From Pseudomonadales bacterium (GTDB taxonomy: Bacteria; Pseudomonadota; Gammaproteobacteria; Pseudomonadales; Litorivicinaceae): a DNA stretch of 5,634 nt. The stretch's first letter is position 1. Each line of letters begins with the position of its first letter. Positions 1-5,086 of the stretch are shown one piece after another. The stretch is from assembly GCA_012269655.1 (NCBI GenBank), contig JAAXJV010000036.1, forward strand, positions 1 to 5,634, given 5' to 3'. A model generated the notes under the pieces. That model searched no databases and had not been told where the DNA came from. It worked only from the letters and a program-made list of their open reading frames with translations. The position numbers were made by a program, and so were the translations under genes.

Positions 1-868
1 GCGTCGAGTCTTTCAAGAACCGGAAGAAATCTGAATCCGGCTCGATCACCAACAAATCATCCTTGTTCGCAAATGAGCTGCGATAGGCGTTCATTGAGCG
101 ATAGAAGGCATAGAACTCAGGGTCTAGGTTGAAAGCGCCGGCATAAATTCGCGCCGCTTCCGCATCGCCCTCACCACGGATGGCCTGAGCCTGACGATAC
201 GCATCTGCCTCGATAATGGTTTTTTGGCGATCCGCGTCCGCTTCGATACCCTCGGCCAACTCTCGACCACGTGAGCGCAGTTCACGGGCTTCACGCTCTC
301 GCTCTGAGGCCATACGAGAGTAAACCGCGTTAGACACTTCGCCCGGCAGGTCGACCGCTTTCACACGAACGTCGACGATTTCGATGCCCAGTTCGTCTTT
401 CGCGATGTTGTCGAGTTCACGGGTAATTTCCGCCATCAACTGGTCACGCTCACCGCTGACCACTTCATAGACAGTACGTTCACCAAACTTGTTACGCAGG
501 CCGTTGTCGACTCGAGAAGTCAGAAGCCGATTGGCTTCCAACTCGTCTCCACCGGTTGCGGTGTAGTAGCGGTCCACATTCGCAACACGCCACTTCACGT
601 AGCTGTCCACGATCAGACCTTTCTTTTCTGCCGTCAGATAACGCTGCGGACGGCTGTCCAGCGTCATCAGACGGGCTTCGAATCGCTTCACGTCGTTCAC
701 GATCGGCAATTTGAAGTGCAGACCGGGCTGAACGTCTGTACGAACGACCTCACCAAACTTCAACAGAACAGCACGTTCCCGCTCGTTCACGATGTACAGG
801 CTGTTAGACACGATGCCGATTGCAATGACAGCAACAAAGGCAATTAGATTGAGACGAGAGGCAGTCAT
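1..868 (-). CDS. hflC: HflC, SPFH/band-7 modulator of FtsH protease (3' end cut by window edge)
   Basis: HflC pairs with HflK to form a large membrane-anchored, periplasm-facing assembly around the AAA protease FtsH and tempers its proteolysis. The 289 visible codons show a short cytoplasmic start, one N-terminal membrane anchor (about residues 8-26), a band-7 domain beginning at NERERAVLLKFGE (28-40) with PGLHFKLP (48-55), the family motif EKKGLIVDSYVKWR (81-94), LGIEIVDVRVK (160-170), then a long Glu/Arg/Ala helix (about 185-240) ending in RGEGDAEAA. The final visible stretch, EPDSDFFRFLKDST, matches the extreme C-terminus of the family, so only a few residues should lie past the left edge. 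The ATG (868-866) overlaps the hflK stop as TAATG, with a good GAGGAG seven bases upstream. From memory, E. coli HflC has an insertion of roughly 35-40 residues before the LGIEVVDVR motif; it is absent here. Identity is firm. Confidence 0.96.
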   Translation of the reverse strand, partial: MTASRLNLIAFVAVIAIGIVSNSLYIVNERERAVLLKFGEVVRTDVQPGLHFKLPIVNDVKRFEARLMTLDSRPQRYLTAEKKGLIVDSYVKWRVANVDRYYTATGGDELEANRLLTSRVDNGLRNKFGERTVYEVVSGERDQLMAEITRELDNIAKDELGIEIVDVRVKAVDLPGEVSNAVYSRMASEREREARELRSRGRELAEGIEADADRQKTIIEADAYRQAQAIRGEGDAEAARIYAGAFNLDPEFYAFYRSMNAYRSSFANKDDLLVIEPDSDFFRFLKDST

Positions 869-2055
869 TAGCGGTCTCCTCGCGGGCTGCCCTGGCGGGC
901 ACGAATTTCAGAAATTACTTGGTCGGTCAGACTGCGGATATCGCGTTGGGACAAATCGTCACCGCGCGCGCTTCCAGTGTTGCTACGACCTGCCAATGCG
1001 GCGCCCGCACCGGCTTGCTGCAATCGATCCAGGGGCAACATCATCATGTTGTTACCGCTCTCGGCGTCAACCAAGACCTTCGAAGAGTTACTCATGACTT
1101 CTTCCACCGCTTCGATGTACAGACGCTGTCGAGTGACTTCAGGAGCCAATTCGTATTGCACAAGTACTGCACGGAAGCGATCCGCCTCACCCTGGGCTCG
1201 GGCGATGACTTCTTCTTTGTAAGCGTTGGCTTCTTCTAGGACACGCTGCGCTCGACCTCGAGCCTCAGGCACGATGCCATTAGCATAGGTTTCCGCTTGG
1301 TTTTTAACCCGCTGTTCGTCCTCACGCGCCTTGATCACATCGTCAAAGGCTTCCTGCACTTGTTGAGGCGGCTGAGTGCTTTCCAAGTTGACCTGCACCA
1401 CCTGCAAACCGGATTGGTAACTGTCCAGGTAGTTCTGCAAACGCTCGCGAATATCGACGCCAAGGGCTTCACGACCCTCAGACAGGATGGGGCCCAGCTC
1501 AACGCTACCGACGACGTGGCGCAGGGCCGAATCGGTTGCGTGGGTCAAGCTGATTTCTGGATCTCGGACTTCGAGCAGGAAACGCTGCGGATCGCTGATG
1601 ACGTACTGGACCGAAAGATTCACATCAACGATGTTCTCATCTTCCGTCAACATCAGGCCTTGAGTCGTGTGGGTACGAACCCGAGTCACGTTGACCTTGT
1701 TCACTTCATCAAACAGGCGTGGGTTCCAACGCAAACCTGGGCCTTTCGTTTCATGGAATTCACCCAGACGCAAAACGACGGCGCGCTCTTGCTGGTCGAC
1801 CTCGTAGAGGCCCAAAGCAAACCAGGCACCCAACAGAACGATCACGATCAATCCAATCAATGAAGAAGAAAACTTAACGTTGGGCACCTGCGGGCCGCCT
1901 GAGCTGCCGCCCTTACTGCCGCCACCAAATATCTTGTTTAGGCTTTCTTGAACTTTCTTGGCCACCTCATCTAGATCCGGCGGACCTTGGTTGTTGCCAT
2001 TGTTCTTATTACCCCAGGGATCCTTGTTGTCCCCGCCAGGTTCATTCCACGCCAT
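868..2055 (-). CDS. hflK: HflK, SPFH/band-7 modulator of FtsH protease
   Basis: HflK is the partner of HflC in the HflKC cage that surrounds and modulates the FtsH protease in the inner membrane. The 395-residue product is slightly shorter than the roughly 419 residues of E. coli. It opens with the family hallmark MAWNEPGG, followed by an Asn/Gly-rich cytoplasmic segment with DPWG and GPPDLDEV (about 25-32), then a Gly/Ser-rich linker, one membrane segment (about 65-84), and a band-7 domain starting at VDQQERAVVLRLGEF (86-100). Clear family blocks follow: MLTEDENIVDVNLSVQY, DSALRHVVG, and a long Glu/Ala/Arg helix including AFDDVIKAREDEQ. The block MMMLPLDRL comes before a low-complexity hydrophilic tail. 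The ATG is supported by AGGA seven bases upstream. It follows hflX after 74 bp and overlaps hflC by one base, so it is transcribed with hflC and possibly from its own promoter. Confidence 0.97.
   Translation of the reverse strand: MAWNEPGGDNKDPWGNKNNGNNQGPPDLDEVAKKVQESLNKIFGGGSKGGSSGGPQVPNVKFSSSLIGLIVIVLLGAWFALGLYEVDQQERAVVLRLGEFHETKGPGLRWNPRLFDEVNKVNVTRVRTHTTQGLMLTEDENIVDVNLSVQYVISDPQRFLLEVRDPEISLTHATDSALRHVVGSVELGPILSEGREALGVDIRERLQNYLDSYQSGLQVVQVNLESTQPPQQVQEAFDDVIKAREDEQRVKNQAETYANGIVPEARGRAQRVLEEANAYKEEVIARAQGEADRFRAVLVQYELAPEVTRQRLYIEAVEEVMSNSSKVLVDAESGNNMMMLPLDRLQQAGAGAALAGRSNTGSARGDDLSQRDIRSLTDQVISEIRARQGSPRGDR
876..881 (-). promoter_or_regulatory. Shine-Dalgarno of hflC inside the end of hflK
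   Basis: GAGGAG on the minus strand, seven bases before the hflC ATG and within the last codons of hflK. Together with the TAATG overlap it supports both the chosen hflC start and translational coupling of the HflK/HflC pair, which are needed in matched amounts. Confidence 0.8.
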
Positions 2056-2062
2056 GTTGGTT

Positions 2063-2066
2063 TCCT
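2063..2066 (-). promoter_or_regulatory. Shine-Dalgarno of hflK
   Basis: Minus-strand AGGA within TTAGGAAACC, seven bases before the ATG at 2055. It fixes the start that yields the conserved MAWNEPGG beginning of HflK. Confidence 0.6.
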
Positions 2067-2069
2067 AAC

Positions 2070-2098
2070 TGACTACTGATTGACTACTTGTACTGATT
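2070..2098. repeat. Short interlocked direct repeats in the hflK leader
   Basis: On the plus strand the octamer TGACTACT occurs at 2070-2077 and 2081-2088, and the octamer TACTGATT at 2074-2081 and 2091-2098, so the two repeats interlock over 29 bases just upstream of the hflK ribosome binding site. In the transcript these give two AGUAGUCA units and two AAUCAGUA units. The repeats are seen directly. A role, such as protein or RNA-chaperone binding, is inference, and slippage-generated noise is equally possible. Confidence 0.5.
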
Positions 2099-2123
2099 AT
2101 GGAGACGCGCGATCCACTTCCAA
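2096..2123 (-). promoter_or_regulatory. Candidate sigma-70 promoter for hflK-hflC
   Basis: Minus strand: -35 TTGGAA (2123-2118, four of six consensus matches), a 16-bp spacer, and -10 CATAAT (2101-2096, five of six). Transcription would begin near 2089, giving a leader of about 34 bases before the hflK ATG. It lies in the only sizeable gap inside the hfq-hflX-hflK-hflC cluster. The match is reasonable but short motifs of this quality occur by chance. Confidence 0.4.
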
Positions 2124-2126
2124 GTG
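2115..2126. promoter_or_regulatory. 12-bp perfect palindrome over the candidate hflK -35 box
   Basis: CACTTCCAAGTG reads the same on both strands. It lies just after the hflX stop codon and covers the candidate -35 hexamer of the hflK promoter. As DNA it could be a half-turn operator. As RNA it would form only a four-pair stem with a tight loop and lacks a U-run, so it is not a terminator. Function is unproven. Confidence 0.3.
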
Positions 2127-2129
2127 TCG

Positions 2130-3413
2130 CTACACCACCCATTGTTCTAATTCATGACGGGCAGCCAGGCGCTGCCACTCTTTTTTACCCAGCTCGAGCT
2201 GTAACTCCGACTCACCGGCCTCGGTAAAAGCCTCGGTTTTCACACCACCCGCGTTGTGCAATATCGCTCGGATCTTAGCTTGCGATGGCGGCAATCGTAA
2301 TACCGGGTGCACTAGACCCGAGTCCAATCGCTCGGCTACTGCTTTAAGTAGCGACTCCATGCCCTGGTGATTCAGCGCCGAAATCCAAACCCGATTGGGT
2401 TTCCCGTTAGGGCCTAAATCAATCCGACCGATCTCGGCACCCTCACGTTGATCCGCTTTGTTGTAAACCCGCAACTTGGGAATGTCGCCGGCACCGATTT
2501 CATCCAGCACCGCTTGCACATGAACGCGGCGATCCTCGCGCTCCGGATCGGCACAGTCTTCAACCACCAGCAACAGATCCGCAAGCGCAGCCTCTTCTAA
2601 GGTTGCGTGAAATGCCTGCACCAAAGAGTGCGGCAGATCTCGAATAAACCCGACGGTGTCGGCCAGCACTGCATGACTGCCACCCACTAATTCTAAGCGC
2701 CGCAATGTTGGATCCAATGTCGCGAACAACTGATCTGCCGCGTACACCACACCCCGGGTTAATTGATTGAATAGCGTGCTTTTCCCCGCATTGGTGTAGC
2801 CGACCAGCGCCACGGTGGGCGTTTCAGAGCGCTCGCGCAATTTACGACCCTGGGCTCGAGAAGACTGCACCTTCTTAAGCCGCCGCTTGATCGTGTCGAC
2901 CCGCACATTCAACAGGCGGCGATCAGTTTCCAACTGCGTTTCGCCCGGGCCTCGCAAACCAATACCGCCCTTTTGCCGCTCAAGGTGCGTCCAGCCTCGA
3001 ATCAAACGCGTTCGGACAAACTCGAGCTGTGCCAGCTCGACCTGCAGCTTACCTTCGTGGGTGGCGGCTCGGCTGGCGAAGATATCCAGGATGAGTCCAG
3101 TGCGATCCAGCACCCGAGCTTTTAGGTTGGCTTCTAGGTTTTTTTCTTGGGTCGGACTGAGTGCCCGGTCAAAAATAACCAACTCGGCCTCTTCGGCTTT
3201 GACCTGATGCGCCAGCTCATCCACTTGGCCTTTACCCAAATAAGTAGACGGGCGAGGCATGTCCCGCCGCAGGCTGATGATCTCGATCAACTCGCCTCCA
3301 GCCGACAGGATCAGCTCTTTAAACTCAGACTTATCGCTGGCTGCGTCGCGACTAGGGTCCACGATCTGAACCCCGATAATGCGTTCACCGCCGGATTCCC
3401 GCTCAAAAAACAC
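2130..3413 (-). CDS. hflX: HflX, ribosome-associated GTPase (ribosome-splitting factor)
   Basis: HflX is a cytoplasmic GTPase that binds the large subunit and splits stalled 70S ribosomes, notably after heat stress. The 427 residues match the family length. The N-terminal HflX domain (about 1-120) contains TYLGKGQVDEL (57-67), RALSPTQEKNLE and DRTGLILDIFASRA. It leads into THEGKLQVELAQL and the signature GWTHLERQKGGIGLRGPGE with ETDRR, then a basic helical linker (about 166-196). The G domain has G1 GYTNAGKS (205-212), switch I ATLDPTLRR (231-239), G3 DTVGF (252-256), G4 NKAD (318-321) and G5 SAL (345-347), all intact. A short C-terminal domain ends at EQWVV. The start is GTG at 3413-3411: an in-frame TAG lies two codons upstream, and MFFER matches the Pseudomonas HflX start as I recall it. 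The Shine-Dalgarno is poor (GGTGG, ten bases away). It follows hfq after 31 bp and is probably cotranscribed. Confidence 0.97.
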   Translation of the reverse strand: MFFERESGGERIIGVQIVDPSRDAASDKSEFKELILSAGGELIEIISLRRDMPRPSTYLGKGQVDELAHQVKAEEAELVIFDRALSPTQEKNLEANLKARVLDRTGLILDIFASRAATHEGKLQVELAQLEFVRTRLIRGWTHLERQKGGIGLRGPGETQLETDRRLLNVRVDTIKRRLKKVQSSRAQGRKLRERSETPTVALVGYTNAGKSTLFNQLTRGVVYAADQLFATLDPTLRRLELVGGSHAVLADTVGFIRDLPHSLVQAFHATLEEAALADLLLVVEDCADPEREDRRVHVQAVLDEIGAGDIPKLRVYNKADQREGAEIGRIDLGPNGKPNRVWISALNHQGMESLLKAVAERLDSGLVHPVLRLPPSQAKIRAILHNAGGVKTEAFTEAGESELQLELGKKEWQRLAARHELEQWVV

Positions 3414-3423
3414 TAGCTAAGCG

Positions 3424-3428
3424 CCACC
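3424..3428 (-). promoter_or_regulatory. Weak Shine-Dalgarno of hflX
   Basis: The best purine-rich match before the GTG start is GGTGG, ten bases upstream and inside the 31-bp gap after hfq. A weak site plus a GTG start suggests lower translation of HflX than of Hfq from the same message. This is inference from sequence only. Confidence 0.3.
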
Positions 3429-3444
3429 ACCGGCAGTTGAACAC

Positions 3445-3747
3445 TCACCCTTCTTCTTCGTCGCGCGCCTTCAGGCTGTCAACACCGAACTTACGTGCCG
3501 GCTTTTCTTCGACGACGTCTTCTTCGCCCGGTCCAGGCATTTTGACGTTACGCGCTGGCACCACGGTCGAAATCGCGTGCTTGTAAACCATTTGGCTGAC
3601 GGTGTTTTTCAACAGCACTACGAACTGATCGAAGGACTCAATTTGTCCTTGCAGCTTGATTCCGTTGACGAGAAAGATGGATACCGGAACACGTTCCTTA
3701 CGCAGAACGTTCAGGTAAGGGTCTTGTAAAGAATGCCCCTTTGACAT
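3445..3747 (-). CDS. hfq: Hfq, RNA chaperone (Sm-like hexamer)
   Basis: Hfq forms a hexameric ring that pairs small RNAs with mRNAs and controls mRNA stability and translation. The 100-residue protein has the full Sm core: [13 protein letters not shown], Sm1 around 20-50 with [16 protein letters not shown], and Sm2 with the invariant [10 protein letters not shown] (55-64). Proximal-face residues Q8, D9, F42, K56 and H57 are present, as are rim arginines R16 and R19 with K at 17. The distal-face position 25 is Phe where E. coli has Tyr. The tail (65-100) is mixed-charge and ends in DEEEG, an acidic tip like that of E. coli Hfq. The ATG at 3747 has GAGGG seven bases upstream; the frame stays open to 3879, but that extension is not Hfq-like. 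hflX follows by 31 bp. The upstream neighbour is an MFS gene, not the usual miaA. Confidence 0.98.
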   Translation of the reverse strand: MSKGHSLQDPYLNVLRKERVPVSIFLVNGIKLQGQIESFDQFVVLLKNTVSQMVYKHAISTVVPARNVKMPGPGEEDVVEEKPARKFGVDSLKARDEEEG

Positions 3748-3748
3748 G

Positions 3749-3760
3749 AGAGTGCCCTCT
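3749..3760 (-). promoter_or_regulatory. Shine-Dalgarno of hfq inside a small hairpin
   Basis: In the transcript AGAG (3760-3757), loop GGCA and CUCU (3752-3749) can form a four-pair hairpin ending one base before the AUG. The Shine-Dalgarno GAGGG (3759-3755) lies in its stem and loop. A run of seven U (3767-3761) precedes the stem, separated from it only by the first base of the hairpin. The arrangement could allow Hfq to bind the U-run and affect its own translation, as Hfq autocontrol is known in E. coli. The ribosome site itself is secure; the regulatory role is inference. Confidence 0.5.
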
Positions 3761-3781
3761 AAAAAAAGTGAGTGGCGAAGT

Positions 3782-3817
3782 GGGACTAAAAATTCCGTTC
3801 CGTCGAAAGACTGTCCC
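3782..3817 (-). promoter_or_regulatory. Long-loop inverted repeat in the hfq leader
   Basis: In the transcript GGGAC (3817-3813) can pair with GUCCC (3786-3782) across a 26-base loop that holds a tandem CGGAA repeat and a run of five U (3792-3788). Five pairs closing a long loop is marginal by itself. It is listed because it lies in the leader between the candidate hfq promoter and the start codon. Confidence 0.25.
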
Positions 3818-3831
3818 CAAATCGTTGAGAA

Positions 3832-3860
3832 ATGATACTGAGAAAAATCAGCGGGGTAAA
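3832..3860 (-). promoter_or_regulatory. Candidate sigma-70 promoter for hfq
   Basis: Minus strand: -35 TTTACC (3860-3855, four of six), a 17-bp spacer and -10 TATCAT (3837-3832, five of six). Transcription would start near 3826, leaving a leader of about 78 bases. The -35 box lies inside the last codons of the MFS gene. A separate promoter is expected because hfq is strongly expressed and has an unrelated upstream neighbour. This is moderate support only. Confidence 0.4.
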
Positions 3861-3875
3861 TCCTCAGCGACCGCT
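3843..3875 (-). terminator. Possible weak intrinsic terminator at the MFS stop codon
   Basis: In the transcript AGCGG (3875-3871) can pair with CCGCU (3854-3850) over a 16-base loop. Two bases and then five U (3847-3843) follow. The stem overlaps the MFS stop codon and the candidate hfq -35 box. An alternative hairpin, CGCU-UUGA-AGCG (3883-3872), uses the same AGCG and would exclude it. The short stem and long loop make strong termination doubtful, so read-through from the MFS gene into hfq is likely. Confidence 0.25.
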
Positions 3876-5059
3876 TCAAAGCGCCCTGCCAGCCGCGTCA
3901 CGTACGATGCCGCTAGTACCAGAAAGCCCAAAGCCATCATCCAAATGACCAGACTTCCGTCGTATAGATTAGCCGTAAGGCTTCCCAAAATTACAGACAC
4001 CAAAGAGCTCAGGGTTCCAATGATCGCCGAAGCTGTACCGGCCAGACGCCCCATGGGCTCCATGGCCAAGGCGTTTAAGTTGCCGAAACATAGCCCCAGG
4101 GAAAAAAACAGCGGCAGCAACAAGGTTACAAATCCAGTTAAACCAATCGGGAAGAATCCATTCACGATAGCGAACAACAGCGTCCAGACTCCACCAAAAA
4201 AGGATGCACCCAGCACCATGGGACGCATTCCAAAACGCTCGACTAAGGCGCTATTACAAAACGATGCAGCACCGACCGCCAACGCACTGGCGGCGAAATA
4301 CACAGCAAACCAATCTCCTACTTGAAAGTACTCTTGGTAAATCTGCTGCGACGCCATCAAAAAGCCCAACAACGCACCGAAGCTGATGCCCACCGCCAGC
4401 GTGTACAACATTGTGGGCTTATTATTGAGCACCTCCCAACTGGTTGAGGCAATCGCGACAAGGTTGAACGCGCGAACCTCTGGCAACGTTTCCGGTTGGC
4501 GTAGCCATACCCAGGCGGCCATGCCGACACACCACACAAAGAAACCAGCGAATAGACCCCGCCAGTCGCCAACCCACAGCACGACCTGCCCAATCATGGG
4601 CGCCAACACTGGCACCGTGATAAACACGGTCATGATCAGGCTGGACACCTTGGCCATTTCGACACCCTTAAACCGATCTCGAATCAGGGCGGTGCTGACA
4701 ATACGGGGGCCAGCCACGCCAATACCCTGCAGCAAGCGCCCCCATAGTAGCTGCTCGAAGCTGGCCGCGAAAAAGCACGTCAGCGAGCCCACCAGAAACA
4801 ACAGCATTCCACCAAACAAGGTACGCCGGCGCCCGAATCGATCGGCAAGGGGGCCATAAAAGTATTGACCCAAGGTCATGCCTACAAACATGACCGCGAT
4901 GACCCACTGGCGCTGATTCGGCTCTGCCAGTTCGAAATCCAGCGCAATCACACCCAAGGCTGGCAAAACCGCATCTATGCACATCGCGACCATGGAAATT
5001 AGGCACGCATTGAGTACGATGAACTCCGTCCGGCTGACTGGCTGGGTCGGTAATTGCAT
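3848..5059 (-). CDS. MFS multidrug efflux transporter, Bcr/CflA-like (DHA1)
   Basis: A 403-residue inner-membrane major facilitator protein with about 12 predicted membrane segments, likely exporting drugs or other small organic compounds by proton antiport. It begins with a short cytoplasmic stretch and TM1 (about 13-35) carrying the acidic residue D29 in [10 protein letters not shown], which matches the AIDMYLPALP block of Bcr/CflA proteins. Motif A is [11 protein letters not shown] (69-79) in the TM2-3 loop. A motif-B-like [13 protein letters not shown] (107-119) lies in TM4, and the antiporter motif-C-like VPVLAPMIG (149-157) in TM5. A later block, [19 protein letters not shown], is also typical of the Bcr/CflA group. 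The substrate cannot be told, so no symbol is given. The ATG at 5059 has a weak AAGAG about six bases upstream. The gene occupies the place where miaA usually precedes hfq, and it diverges from an ABC exporter gene. Confidence 0.9.
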   Translation of the reverse strand: MQLPTQPVSRTEFIVLNACLISMVAMCIDAVLPALGVIALDFELAEPNQRQWVIAVMFVGMTLGQYFYGPLADRFGRRRTLFGGMLLFLVGSLTCFFAASFEQLLWGRLLQGIGVAGPRIVSTALIRDRFKGVEMAKVSSLIMTVFITVPVLAPMIGQVVLWVGDWRGLFAGFFVWCVGMAAWVWLRQPETLPEVRAFNLVAIASTSWEVLNNKPTMLYTLAVGISFGALLGFLMASQQIYQEYFQVGDWFAVYFAASALAVGAASFCNSALVERFGMRPMVLGASFFGGVWTLLFAIVNGFFPIGLTGFVTLLLPLFFSLGLCFGNLNALAMEPMGRLAGTASAIIGTLSSLVSVILGSLTANLYDGSLVIWMMALGFLVLAASYVTRLAGRFEAVAEDLPR

Positions 5060-5062
5060 GAT
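5034..5062 (+). promoter_or_regulatory. Weak candidate promoter for the ABC exporter gene
   Basis: Plus strand: CTGACT (5034-5039) and CATGAT (5057-5062) with a 17-bp spacer, each matching four of six consensus bases. The -10 box would cover the MFS start codon, with transcription beginning near 5069. It is the best I found, but is not convincing; with a 27-bp gap the true promoter must in any case reach into the MFS gene. Confidence 0.2.
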
Positions 5063-5076
5063 TTTCTCTTTAGGTT

Positions 5077-5081
5077 AGGAG
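5077..5081 (+). promoter_or_regulatory. Shine-Dalgarno deciding the GTG start of the ABC gene
   Basis: AGGAG lies five bases before the GTG at 5087. No other start codon in this frame has a comparable site, and the frame closes upstream at TAA 5051-5053. This site therefore sets the start. Confidence 0.7.
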
Positions 5082-5086
5082 CCGAG

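Noticed and set aside
1297..1863. A 188-codon open frame on the plus strand opposite hflK
   Set aside because: It lies wholly antisense to a clearly conserved gene, has no recognisable domain and no convincing ribosome site. It is a by-product of hflK codon use.
3761..3767. Run of seven T on the minus strand as a terminator before hfq
   Set aside because: No GC-rich stem precedes it, and it is only one base from the GAGGG of hfq, so a leader element is more likely.
3811..3826. Sigma-54-like element in the hfq leader (TGGGGACAGTCTTTCG)
   Set aside because: The GG is present but the required GC at the -12 position is CG.
3748..3879. A 44-residue N-terminal extension of Hfq starting at ATG 3879
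   Set aside because: Hfq begins at MSKG in related species, a good ribosome site precedes that ATG, and the extension would overlap the MFS gene and its stop.
3850..3881. Heat-shock (sigma-32) promoter for hfq, from CTTTGAAG and a downstream CCCCGC
   Set aside because: The spacing of about 17 bases is too long and the -10 part lacks the CCCCAT core. E. coli hfq has such a promoter, but this match is not good enough.
3768..4325. A 185-codon open frame on the plus strand opposite the MFS gene and hfq leader
   Set aside because: The product is Lys/Pro/Thr-rich with no family resemblance, and the minus-strand MFS protein explains the sequence.
5054..5086. Upstream in-frame TTG start for the ABC gene
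   Set aside because: It would overlap the MFS start codon and lacks a ribosome site, while GTG 5087 has AGGAG at five bases.
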